Positions 16,701-24,289 of a stretch of 64,000 nt of DNA are shown here, one piece after another. The stretch is taken from contig NZ_JAGSYF010000003.1 of assembly GCF_025685645.1 (NCBI RefSeq), positions 62,001 through 126,000 on the forward strand, written 5' to 3'. The stretch is from Edaphobacter bradus (GTDB lineage Bacteria > Acidobacteriota > Terriglobia > Terriglobales > Acidobacteriaceae). Positions within the stretch are counted from its first letter, which is position 1, and each line of letters begins with the position of its first letter. The notes beneath the pieces were generated by a model that saw nothing but the letters and a program-made list of their open reading frames with translations, made no database searches and had not been told where the DNA came from. Both the position numbers and the translations under genes were made by a program.

Positions 16701-17125
16701 GTGGAGAGCGTGATGCCGAGGGATGAGTCGTTTGTGTTCAGAATCGGCGCGACATTGTCCTGCACGTCGACGATCGTGTCGCTGGTGCCGACCGTCATGG
16801 TGGCGTTGATCTTTGCCGTCTGGTTGATCTCAATCGCGAAGGGTGGAATGGTCTGCGTGGAGAACCCAGACGCATAGATAGTTACGCGATAGGTGCCGAT
16901 CGGCAGAAAACGAATGGTGTATGCACCTGAATCGTTCGTCTGGGCCTGTGTTTTTACGCCCGTGCCGGTATTTTCCGCGATGACCTGCGCGCCAGGGATG
17001 ACGGCGCCACTGGGGTCGGACACGGCTCCGGTGATGGCGCCGGTGACCGTCTGCGCAAACATGGTCGAGGTGCACAACAGAGCCGCCAGCGCATATCCGG
17101 CCAAAGGAAAGAGTTTCGTTCTCAT
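13730..17125 (-). CDS. Oar-like TonB-dependent receptor (mannoside locus)
   Basis: This outer-membrane receptor has 1131 residues. A Sec signal (about 1-24, ending MFAQ) precedes a carboxypeptidase-regulatory-like beta domain (about 27-115, starting GAITGAVSDPSGAVIPGAQV). A plug region follows (EIANIPLNGRNFSSVTLFQPG, YYTLDGADMNEPQNN), then a long beta barrel ending in the short aromatic strand QIQFSAHYRF. Such acidobacterial receptors import large oligosaccharides using TonB energy. It is transcribed divergently from the DeoR regulator and lies beside the mannosidase genes, so a mannoside cargo is likely but not shown. No SusD partner is present, as is usual in Acidobacteria. Confidence 0.92.
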   Translation of the reverse strand: MRTKLFPLAGYALAALLCTSTMFAQTVTGAITGAVSDPSGAVIPGAQVIAENTGTGVKTQAQTNDSGAYTIRFLPIGTYRVTIYASGFSTQTIPPFAIEINQTAKINATMTVGTSDTIVDVQDNVAPILNTNDSSLGITLSTNEIANIPLNGRNFSSVTLFQPGAVATDPTGLTGPNALERSTYNNGIASINGNRNQANYYTLDGADMNEPQNNLIAYNPAPDALAEVRVISANAPASYGNANGGAVISILKSGTKNYHGSAYGYLENYNLDANTWANKHTQPIIPRNTYTQSIFGGTLGGPILRDKLFFFVDYEGVRYHTGGLVSASVLPQAMRNGDFSALLTQGIQLYDSQNNFAPYAGNKGLPILNPVAKYLFAHPELYPLPNAAPVDGLLQNNFQGTQRTFRVNNQGDLKIEWDPGSANKFTAFYAQSTANDLTTALIPVFFPSANIYPTKLGGGSWIHTFSSAIVNEARFGFTRVRWDNNIPTDPSGQFGLTGDKKVSIPFGKQLYPGFSGQSLGNNASYLGTSANTQILRDNTFNYYDNLTWQRGRHYLSIGVQATRYQQNYLNASNYGFLGEFDYSGIFTSNPNVTSGAGGYGPADFVLDRVAENKLGSTIGIVGNRQWRIAGYVQDDFKASPKLTLNVGLRYEYDQPWYEVHDRTANVLLDTGTVIYAGSIPNGAIAGAQLCHNRACYEPNYAQFMPRLGFAFQAAPRFVIRGGYGATSFFEGDAFNQRLTSSPPFALGSDLKALTPTNTTTGTPFKIEDGFTPDFSATSGYSVWPQHQRPAYIHQFSLTTEFEITNKMSLSVGYLGENGHHLADYRNANQLTLAQATIATNSPDPNNPLPGGVAPYTKLVGQFGGLLVTESGAIMNYNGGQVTLRQRAARGLEYTVNYTYAKAMTNSSGNYGQPGINGSNGAYQNGYDSHADYGPSGQDIRHNLNAIFVYALPVGRGQAYGSKMNQFLDLLAGGWRVSGSVLAYSGFPITINGPSNSNTNTFGQARANHYRPLKIRNRSIDNWWGTDPSATPCSAGGDNGVCAYGSSAPLTFGTAAIDTERAPGYRQIDSSVFKDFHIVGEHTIGFRTDFFNTFNISSYQNPDNNVTDSNFGQITSVRSPQRQIQFSAHYRF

Positions 17126-17304
17126 CGGTTCCTCACTTCTTGGTACTGGGTAAGCAATTGGTTCAAAAGAGGTAAATAAACGCCGGCATACGCGTCGGTT
17201 CCTATGAGGCTTGCCTCTTTGAAAACATTGCTGAAACGTGACGTGGCAAAGAATAGAAAGCCGGACAGAGAAATGTCAAGGAAGTAATCACAATTATGAA
17301 AAAT

Positions 17305-17316
17305 ATATGTACATAT
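17305..17316. promoter_or_regulatory. GTAC-centred palindrome between receptor and regulator
   Basis: ATATGTACATAT is a perfect 12-bp palindrome, 180 bp before the receptor start and 80 bp before the DeoR start. It is a candidate operator for the DeoR protein. Confidence 0.4.
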
Positions 17317-17395
17317 GCTCACTTTATTGGTTAAATGTCGCGTGTATCCTGATTCTGGCCCCCCCAGACGTTGGCTGTAGGAGGAAGGACCTCAA

Positions 17396-18181
17396 GTGGC
17401 TCCAAAGACCCTCGATCGCGCAAAACAGATCCTTCATCTGCTCCTGCAAAAGGGCACTAGCAGCATCGAAGACCTCGCCGCCACCGTCGATGCCTCACCG
17501 GCCAGCGTCCGCCGCGACCTCGTCAAGCTCGAGCAGCGGGGCCTAGTGCATCGCACCCACGGCGCCGTGGAGCTTGCAGGCAAGCTCACTTACGAGCCGT
17601 TCCGCTTCGATGCGGCCTTCCCTCTCCGCGAAGAACGGTTCGCCGATGAGAAGCGACGCATCGCGATAGCCGCCGCGGAGATGGTCGCGGAAGGCGATAC
17701 GATTGCGCTCTCCCCCGGCACCACCACCACCCAGGTCGCTCGCAGCCTCCGCCACCGCGAGGGCATCCACATCGTCACCAGCGCGGTCAACATCGGCATG
17801 GAACTCTCCAGCCAGCCCAACGCCAAAGTCACTCTTACCGGAGGCTCTATCCGCTGGCCCGGCTCCTTCTCCATGGTCGGCGCCACTGCCTTCAACTCGA
17901 TCCAGAAGCTCTACTTCGACAAGGTCTTCATGGGCGCAACCGGCGTCCACCCTGAATTCGGTCTCACCGTGATTGAGTCTGACGAAGCCCTCATCCTCGG
18001 CGAGATGGTCAAACACGCGAAGCAGGTCGTCGCCGTCGTGGACGCCAGCAAGTTGGGGATGGTCAGCGCCAACAAGGTCTGCGAGCCGGCGCAGATTCAC
18101 ACGATCATCACCGACGACAGCATCGATCCGGAAGTTGCTGAACTTTTTCGGCGCCAGCACATCCATGTGCTCGCCGTCTAA
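17396..18181 (+). CDS. DeoR family transcriptional regulator
   Basis: This is a 261-residue DeoR/GlpR-type regulator. The N-terminal winged helix (about 6-58) contains SIEDLAATVDASPASVRRDLVKLEQRGLVHRTHGAVEL, very close to the family signature. The C-terminal sugar-phosphate-sensing domain includes EKRRIAIAAAEMVAEGDTIALSPGTTTTQVARSL and a VVDASKLGM segment. These proteins usually repress sugar genes and respond to a phosphorylated sugar. The GTG start at 17396 has AGGAGG at 17379-17384. It diverges from the TonB receptor gene and is the likely regulator of the 7.8-18 kb locus, perhaps sensing the product of the kinase encoded there. Confidence 0.92.
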   Translation: MAPKTLDRAKQILHLLLQKGTSSIEDLAATVDASPASVRRDLVKLEQRGLVHRTHGAVELAGKLTYEPFRFDAAFPLREERFADEKRRIAIAAAEMVAEGDTIALSPGTTTTQVARSLRHREGIHIVTSAVNIGMELSSQPNAKVTLTGGSIRWPGSFSMVGATAFNSIQKLYFDKVFMGATGVHPEFGLTVIESDEALILGEMVKHAKQVVAVVDASKLGMVSANKVCEPAQIHTIITDDSIDPEVAELFRRQHIHVLAV

Positions 18182-18499
18182 CCCGATCCGTCCCTTGGTC
18201 CCGCTGCTGCTTTCCACGCTTTGAAACAGAACTTGGCGTCTTAATTCCTATCTGGTGCTAATCGCAACCGACGGCAGTTACTTTCATTTCAAAAATCCTT
18301 ACCGGCTACTGGCCACCGGAAGATGACGAAATTTCGGAACACCAGAAACCTTCGGCGGTCTTGCACTGTAGGCCTGATTGAACATTCTCCTCAAGATTCC
18401 AAGCTCACGATCCACCACGCGGTGGCGGCATCACAACTGGTCGTATCGTTTACATCAACCAACTGAAACGGAGTCGCAAGGAGCAAACGCTCGTCCGTT
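18182..18499. other. Intergenic region, no gene seen
   Basis: This stretch after the DeoR gene has short interrupted frames only. Part of it (from about 18450) may be the decayed 5' section of the integrase pseudogene that follows, but I cannot recognise integrase motifs there. Confidence 0.4.
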
Positions 18500-18905
18500 T
18501 TGCAAAGTTTCGCGATTATCTCCATGTACCAGGTATGTCGTTTACCCTTCCCCTGCCGTATGCTCGCAGAGGCGCTAAGGCATCACTACGAGGCTTCTAC
18601 GCCGCGAGATGCGACTCCAACCCTGTTACCCCTCCATCTCAGACCGGCTGGCAAGCAGATCGGCGCTCCCTGGCTTGGCTGGCATACTCTCAGACGGACC
18701 CACGCAACTCTGCTCTCGCAGGCAGGAGCCTCCCCCCAAGGACGCTCAGGCGCAGCTAGGGCACGCACACATGTCCAAAACGATGGACATTTACACCCAA
18801 CCGACTCCGACCCATCAACGCGCAGCCGTCGAGAGAATGTCTCAATTGGCGACGATTGGTGACGAGTTGGCCGCATCCCAGAGGGAACCGCGGTTTGGTT
18901 CTCTT
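18500..18905 (+). pseudogene. Tyrosine recombinase (phage integrase) C-terminal remnant, frameshifted
   Basis: The first frame reads EALRHHYE, later GWHTLRRTHATLLSQAGASP, which contains the His-x-x-Arg box of tyrosine recombinases. The next frame continues DAQAQLGHAHMSKTMDIYTQ with the nucleophile Tyr, then a typical QRAAVERMSQLATIGDE tail. The switch falls in a run of six C at 18732-18737, where removal of one C restores a single frame. The N-terminal half, including the first catalytic Arg, is missing or unrecognisable. A degenerate tRNA 3' end lies 20 bp downstream, which fits an old integration site. Confidence 0.75.
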
Positions 18906-18922
18906 TGCATGAATGATTTGAA

Positions 18923-18948
18923 TGGTAGGCACGAGCGGATTGAACCCA
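18923..18948 (-). repeat. Degenerate tRNA 3' end, possible att site
   Basis: Read on the minus strand, it resembles a T-arm plus acceptor end: GGGTTCAATCCGCT, then CGTGCCT, A, CCA. One base (G of TTCGAAT) seems to be lost from the T loop. The rest of the tRNA is absent. Such copies of tRNA ends are left by integrative elements, and an integrase remnant is adjacent. Confidence 0.45.
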
Positions 18949-18989
18949 CAGATGGACCCACGCTGGACGCGAACATAAACGCGGCATGA

Positions 18990-19687
18990 ACGGCACCCAG
19001 CGAGTCCCCGCCTACTGTGCGGTTCTTCATGTCGTGAAGAAAAATAGAAAGACTGCATCCGCGTTGGAGCAGTACGTTTCGTAACGATGTCCAGCTTATC
19101 TAAGAGAAGCGATTCGAGCAGCGAGTCTTGATATCGATTGCGGCGGATCACTCAGAAAAAGGGATTTGCGCCAACTATTTTCCTGCTGCAACACCGGATT
19201 ACTGGGTCAAGGTACAGACGAGAAAGTGAGCCAGCTCGGGCTTGCTAACTCGATGGAATCAAATTTGTTCCAGACGCAGATTAAAAACACCAAATGACGC
19301 CGATCAAATACGGGAAGGAAACGTGCAAGAGATAACAGGCGAGTGAGAGCCCGCACGGTCAACACCCGACAGCATCGCTCAAGCAACAACAGAAGCGGTC
19401 GATAGTAACAGTACGGTCGTGTGGGTTCTCCGGCGACTGCCAAGAAATCGAGCGGTCAACGCGGACACAGCTCACGATTGTTGCGGGTAATTTGCGGTCC
19501 TCTATATATGGGGCCAGAGCATGAGGGGATTGAATAGATGAGATGGGATAAGTACAGCTGGTGCCAAGGAGCTCCTAATCGATCGCGGTCTATAGTTGTT
19601 TCGCTCGGCCTTCGACGGCAGCACGGCTGACATCCTGCGACTGTATTTGAAAGGTTCTCGTTTGGCCATTCGGATAGCGGGTGCGAT
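18990..19687. other. Intergenic region without recognised genes
   Basis: About 700 bp between the integrase remnant and the hydrolase gene. Short open frames occur on both strands, but none has a ribosome site or a recognisable protein pattern. It may be the eroded remains of an inserted element. Confidence 0.45.
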
Positions 19688-20360
19688 TTAGGCCGTCAGC
19701 TTTTCAAATGACCTAAACGCCTCCACTACCATCTTCGGCACCTCATCACGATTCCGCTTCGTCATCAGTTCATGCCCCCGTACCGGTGATCGGAAGCAGT
19801 TCAGTTTGTGCTGGGATGAGCTCCATCGCCGCTTCGATAGAGCCGAACCCATCCCGTGTGCCGTGAACAAACAGCGCAGGGGTCTGTAAGCTCGTAAAGT
19901 GCCCTGTCCGCAATTCACTAGGTCGTTGTGGTGGGTGGAGCGGGTACGAGAGCAGTAGAAGCCGATCAACGAGGCCGGGTTCAGACGCAGCAAGCATCGA
20001 TGCCTGTCTCCCTCCGTACGAATGACCACCCAGGAAGACACGACCCGAAGTCTTTCGTCGCATAGCCACAATTGCCGCTCGAAGTCCAAGTTGGTCACGT
20101 TCTACACTACCGCGTGGCGGTGGGCCGTGCGGTCGCAACTGACGGAAGGGGAGATCACAACGAAGGACGGTCAACCCCGAGGCGCAGAACGCATCGGCAA
20201 GTGTCGCAAGAAGTGGAGAGTCGCAGTTCGCCCCCGCGCCGTGCGTCAAGACGAGACAATCCTTGCCCGAACCGATAGAGGGATGCAAAAACCCACGAAC
20301 GGGTATTTCATTCGGTGGGGCATCTAAGAATTCTCGACAAGTGTTCATATTCACTGCCAC
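19688..20360 (-). pseudogene. Alpha/beta hydrolase (COG3571/Tex30-like), single frameshift
   Basis: The first frame encodes an alpha/beta hydrolase of the small dienelactone-hydrolase-like type. It shows CLVLTHGAGANCDSPLL (oxyanion region), GGHSYGGRQASMLAASEP (nucleophile elbow, Ser in GHSYG) and ALFVHGTRDGFGS (acid residue). After PITGTG the frame shifts, and the catalytic His appears in the next frame as GHELMTKRNRDEVPKMVVEAF. The break lies in five C at 19775-19779 (plus strand), where one base too many explains it. It is either a recent pseudogene or a sequencing error; everything else is intact. Start and ribosome site are not clear. Confidence 0.75.
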
Positions 20361-20826
20361 ACATTATGCCCTGGTTTTGATTCAATGCGGGTTGCGATGT
20401 CATTGCGGAGGACAGATGCTCAATCGGAGGTTACATGCCATTCCCGCTCGAACTTGGCGGAGGCTCGCAGAGTCTTATTGTGGAGTGCCGAGATAACCAT
20501 TCCAGCCACGGGCTCTCGTATCTTTACGCCTGCCGTGAGAAGGGCTTCGAATGCAGCCCGGTAGTGCCGGTGTCCACTGCATCGCGGAAGCCTGCACCAG
20601 CAGAAAGTCGCGACATCCTCATATCCACACATGCACGTCCAGAGAAAGCCCGTCTGGAACTAGCGTTTATAGCAGTCGGTATCAGTGTCCCATCGCCACG
20701 GAAGAAGGTCTTAATGAGGTCGATTGGTATTGTTTCAAGAATAGCAGTGCCAATGAACGGACCCTCCAGTACAACCGCGATGCTACATTTAGACCGCAGC
20801 GTTTGTTCTGACAGGGCACAGATAAA
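20361..20826. other. Intergenic region, no gene supported
   Basis: There are open frames of about 70-135 codons on both strands, but they lack ribosome sites and known motifs. I see no gene here. The region must carry the promoter of the glycosidase gene that starts at 20827. Confidence 0.4.
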
Positions 20827-22296
20827 GTGGCGAAACTCATAAGATTACTGTTAGCAGCGACACTGTTTGCCGATGCTATGGCAGGAGCACAGCAGGCATC
20901 TCACCCAATGCAGCTCGAATTTCATTCATCCAGCTCTTCGCTTGATGCGATGTTTCGATGGGCCCGCGGCCAGGCACTTGCTTATGTGGCTCCATCGTCG
21001 AGCTCCATCGGTCCGTGGTACGAGGCTGCTCTGCCTGGCCGCAATGCCTTCTGCATACGGGATGTCTCACACCAGACAGAGGGCGCAGTTGTGCTTGGGC
21101 TCTCTGCGGCAAACCACAATATGCTCGAGCGCTTCGCGACGTCCATTGACGAAAGGCGGGATTGGGCGGGCTATTGGGAGATCGACGGCGAAGGGCGCCC
21201 TTCCTCTGCGGACTACTCCTCGGATGACGACTTCTGGTTCAATCTGCCGGCAAACTTCGATGTGCTGGACGCTATTGTTCGTATGTGGCGTTGGACTGGC
21301 GATGATACGTATCGCGACGATCCCCGATTTCTCGAGTTCTTTCGTAGGACGGTCACTGACTATATCACCCGCTGGCAGCTTCAGCCTGAGACGATCCTTC
21401 ATCGTCCACGCATCGCCAACCAGCGCCTGGAGAACGGGCGATTCGTCCATTCGCGCGGCATACCAAGCTATTCGGAAGGTCCGAAGGACTTTATATTCGG
21501 TGCCGATCTTCTGGCGGCCGAGTACCGCGCTCTTCGTTCATTTCAGGAGATTGCAGTTACACCCCAGGACAAAGCTCTCGCAGCTTCCGCACAGTCGGTG
21601 GCGAACAAGGTACAGCAGTTGCTTGAGCGCGTCGCGTGGTCGCAAAGCCAACAGCATTATCTTGGAGTCATTCGACAGGATGAGAGCGGCTTTGAGTCCG
21701 GAGACGTCATGACACTGTATTTTGGAGCGGCAAAAGATCCTGATCACCTGCGTGGCGCGCTTGACTATATCTCTTCACCGAAGTATTGGCAGAAGATCAA
21801 TATCGAAGAGGAAAGTTATGCCCCGCTCTTGCTCTTCCGCTATGGGCGGACCGAGCTTGCCTACCGGATCCTGACCGATCTCAGCAGACCGGGAAAACCT
21901 CGCCGCGAATACCCCGAGGTCTCTTACGCAGTCATCGCGGCTGTTGTTGGAGGGACGATGGGGGTTGCGCCGTCGCGATCTGGCGAACCCTTCGACGTTC
22001 AAACGTTGGCTCAGCTTCCCAGTGCTGGTGACGATGCATCGCTCCAGTCGCTTCCTTTTCGCAGCAACCTGCTTGACATCAAACACACTGGATCCTTGAG
22101 CAGCAGTCTCAGCAACCGTTCAGGACCGGCATTACGCTGGCAAGCTGTGTTCCAGGGAACGGTGCGCCGGCTCAAGGTGGATGGAAAGGCAGTACTTGCC
22201 AGGCATGATGCCTTGCCGGGCGGAATGGCGGTGAGCTCGGTTACGGCCACTGTATCCCCTGGCACTACTGTCATCGTCAGCAGGTTGGAGAAGTAG
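20827..22296 (+). CDS. Putative exported six-hairpin ((alpha/alpha)6) glycosidase
   Basis: This 489-residue protein has a Sec signal (LIRLLLAATLFADAMAGAQQ). The body is Trp- and acid-rich with helical-hairpin repeats: RNAFCIRDVSHQTEGAVVLGLS, DERRDWAGYWEIDGEG, DDDFWFNLPANFDVLDAIVRMWRWTGD and IPSYSEGPKDFIFGADLLAAEYRAL. This pattern fits the six-hairpin glycosidase superfamily (GH63, GH78, GH94 and relatives), but I cannot assign a GH family. A small beta domain seems to form the C-terminus (about 410-489). The start is a GTG with a weak ribosome site. It is followed by a membrane regulator and a TonB receptor in the same direction, so it probably trims a glycan imported by that system. Confidence 0.65.
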   Translation: MAKLIRLLLAATLFADAMAGAQQASHPMQLEFHSSSSSLDAMFRWARGQALAYVAPSSSSIGPWYEAALPGRNAFCIRDVSHQTEGAVVLGLSAANHNMLERFATSIDERRDWAGYWEIDGEGRPSSADYSSDDDFWFNLPANFDVLDAIVRMWRWTGDDTYRDDPRFLEFFRRTVTDYITRWQLQPETILHRPRIANQRLENGRFVHSRGIPSYSEGPKDFIFGADLLAAEYRALRSFQEIAVTPQDKALAASAQSVANKVQQLLERVAWSQSQQHYLGVIRQDESGFESGDVMTLYFGAAKDPDHLRGALDYISSPKYWQKINIEEESYAPLLLFRYGRTELAYRILTDLSRPGKPRREYPEVSYAVIAAVVGGTMGVAPSRSGEPFDVQTLAQLPSAGDDASLQSLPFRSNLLDIKHTGSLSSSLSNRSGPALRWQAVFQGTVRRLKVDGKAVLARHDALPGGMAVSSVTATVSPGTTVIVSRLEK

Positions 22297-22437
22297 AATA
22301 GATGCACCGGCACGCTAGCGCGAGCCGCTATTGACGTCGTCTCAGGACCCGGCTGTCCACTTGTTCGGTGACTCTTCAGACTGCTATGATGGCCCCTCAG
22401 CGAAAGACAGGCCATCTTGGAACATACTGATTCTTCA

Positions 22438-23925
22438 ATGAGTATCCAAGGAAGCGCTCCCGGTGTCGGGCAGTGTGAGGACCAGGTGCGCCGGGTGCTC
22501 CGGTCTACCACTTTCCGTAATGCCATGACTCTGCAGCAGCTCTTAAGTTTTCTTGCCTCTCGTTCGATCGCAGGAGCCGCGGAAAACCTCAAGGAATACA
22601 CAATTGGAGTGGAAGCGCTTGGCCGTAAAAGCGATTTCGATCCCAAGATCGATCCGATCGTCAGGGTGCAAAGCCATCGCTTGCGAGTCAAGCTTAAGGA
22701 GTACTACGAGGTCGAAGGGAAGCATGATCCCATCCTGATCCAGATCCCCAAAGGGCATTACCTCCCTACCTTCGAGGTGGTTTCATCAGTTCAAGCGCGC
22801 ACGGAGTCAATAGGCTCGGAGATTGTCGCATCCGATCCTCTGCTGGCAGACGGAGATGGGGGCCGTCACCATCAGACCGCGAGTCCTCGTTCTGTTGAGA
22901 GGAATCAAGGCGTGGCGAAACGGTGGACCCGGCCGCAGGCGATATTCCTTGTAGCCATGTTGGCGGTATTTTCGGTCGCCGGATACTGGTTGGGACGCTT
23001 GCGGTCCAACAGCCCTTCGGAATCAGCTTTCACCGCCGTCTCCGCTTCGACTTCGCATGATCGGAAACCTCACGATTCAGCCGAGTTGTTCTGGTGGAAG
23101 TTTCTCGATAACGATATGTCGCCGGTAATTGGATACCCCGATGCGGTGTTCCTGCTTGATGACTCAAACGACCTCTTCCGCTTCCGGCATGGGGCCAGCG
23201 ATAACCGGGGCGCAGTCGTCGATCCACATCTCGCGCGCCAGTTTGCCTCGAATTCCAAACTCGTTGGCTTGGCTGGCCCTCTTTATTACGAGAATGGCTA
23301 CACCGGAACAGGAGAGCTGGAATCGATCGCGATGTTATCGGGACTTCTGAACCGCATCGGCGCTAAGCCAATTATCAAAGCGTCGCGCGATATTACGCCA
23401 GATGACCTGGACCGGCATAATGTGATCCTTCTGGGATCTCCCTTTCAAAACGTTGCCGTAGCCCAGCTGCTGACGGCCGGAGATTTCTCCTTCAGGAATC
23501 CTGATGAGCGACACGAACAGTGGAGAGCTCAGATTATCGATACCCATCCAGCAGATGGAGATAAGGCCGTCTATACCACGGAGCGAGATGCCTCCACACG
23601 CATGCTGACGACCGACTATAGTCTCATCACGCTCACCTCCGGAGTAACTCAGGGGCGGCGCATCGCGTTTCTTGGGGGTCTGGACACCAAGGGAACCCAG
23701 GGAGCGACGATGTTTGCCACTTCATCGTCCGGCGTGGAGCAGATTGAGAAGGCGCTGGCACCTGCCTCAAGCAATCGCGAAAATCCCACCGCCTTTCAGG
23801 CGCTGGTACGCGTGAGACTGGCTAAGGGGTATCAGGTATTAGGTTCAGATCTGGTCGCTGTACGACCTCTCGTGCCAGCAGACGCATCGCTAGTCAAAGA
23901 CAAACCTACGTTATCAAGGCACTGA
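22438..23925 (+). CDS. Membrane-anchored regulator with acidobacterial N-terminal domain
   Basis: The N-terminal 100 residues match a domain very common in Acidobacteria: VRRVLRSTTFRNAMTLQQLLSFL, LKEYTIGVEALGRKSDFDPK, DPIVRVQSHRLRVKLKEYYE and PILIQIPKGHYLPTFE. It is thought to be a DNA-binding, winged-helix-like sensor module. One transmembrane helix follows (about 167-187, AIFLVAMLAVFSVAGYWLG). The outer C-terminal part (about 210-495) has no family I recognise. The topology resembles CadC/ToxR-type one-component regulators. The ATG at 22438 is used; a TTG at 22417 extends the frame by seven codons. Its place between a glycosidase and a TonB receptor suggests control of this locus. Confidence 0.75.
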   Translation: MSIQGSAPGVGQCEDQVRRVLRSTTFRNAMTLQQLLSFLASRSIAGAAENLKEYTIGVEALGRKSDFDPKIDPIVRVQSHRLRVKLKEYYEVEGKHDPILIQIPKGHYLPTFEVVSSVQARTESIGSEIVASDPLLADGDGGRHHQTASPRSVERNQGVAKRWTRPQAIFLVAMLAVFSVAGYWLGRLRSNSPSESAFTAVSASTSHDRKPHDSAELFWWKFLDNDMSPVIGYPDAVFLLDDSNDLFRFRHGASDNRGAVVDPHLARQFASNSKLVGLAGPLYYENGYTGTGELESIAMLSGLLNRIGAKPIIKASRDITPDDLDRHNVILLGSPFQNVAVAQLLTAGDFSFRNPDERHEQWRAQIIDTHPADGDKAVYTTERDASTRMLTTDYSLITLTSGVTQGRRIAFLGGLDTKGTQGATMFATSSSGVEQIEKALAPASSNRENPTAFQALVRVRLAKGYQVLGSDLVAVRPLVPADASLVKDKPTLSRH

Positions 23926-24033
23926 GTTCTCTCAATGTCGAAATCAGGAAGCTTGCCCTGATCCGTTGTTTTTGGACTCATCTAGCTCTTGCCATTCCCT
24001 TGCTGAACCTGTTTCAGGAGTTGTTGCTGCAAA

Positions 24034-24046
24034 ATTCTGCCAGAAT
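24034..24046. promoter_or_regulatory. Inverted repeat before the second TonB receptor gene
   Basis: ATTCTG-C-CAGAAT is a perfect odd palindrome within the 364-bp gap 23926-24289, about 245 bp before the receptor start. It could be an operator. I see nothing else definite in this gap. Confidence 0.35.
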
Positions 24047-24289
24047 ACTCTAAAACATCATGTAACAACGCTTGTAACGTAGCTGAAACACGCCTTCAAT
24101 CGAGTGCGAAACATATACGTGTCAGTTATTTGTATCCCTTGCGTAACTAGTCATCCGTCGATTCTCTTCAGTAGGGTTGCGAACGCTGAACAAACCCAGA
24201 AGGGCCCCCTTCTATCGATATCCGGTAAATACGTGGTGTCGCATAGGGGCGGGACAAACAGGAAAGAAATTACTGGAGGAGGCTGATTG

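Noticed and set aside
18923..18948. A functional tRNA gene
   Set aside because: Only the T-arm/acceptor end is recognisable, one base is missing, and the 5' part of a tRNA is absent. No complete tRNA or rRNA gene was recognised in the window.
20420..20842. Possible small genes on either strand before the six-hairpin glycosidase gene
   Set aside because: The frames contradict each other, lack ribosome sites and match no family pattern.
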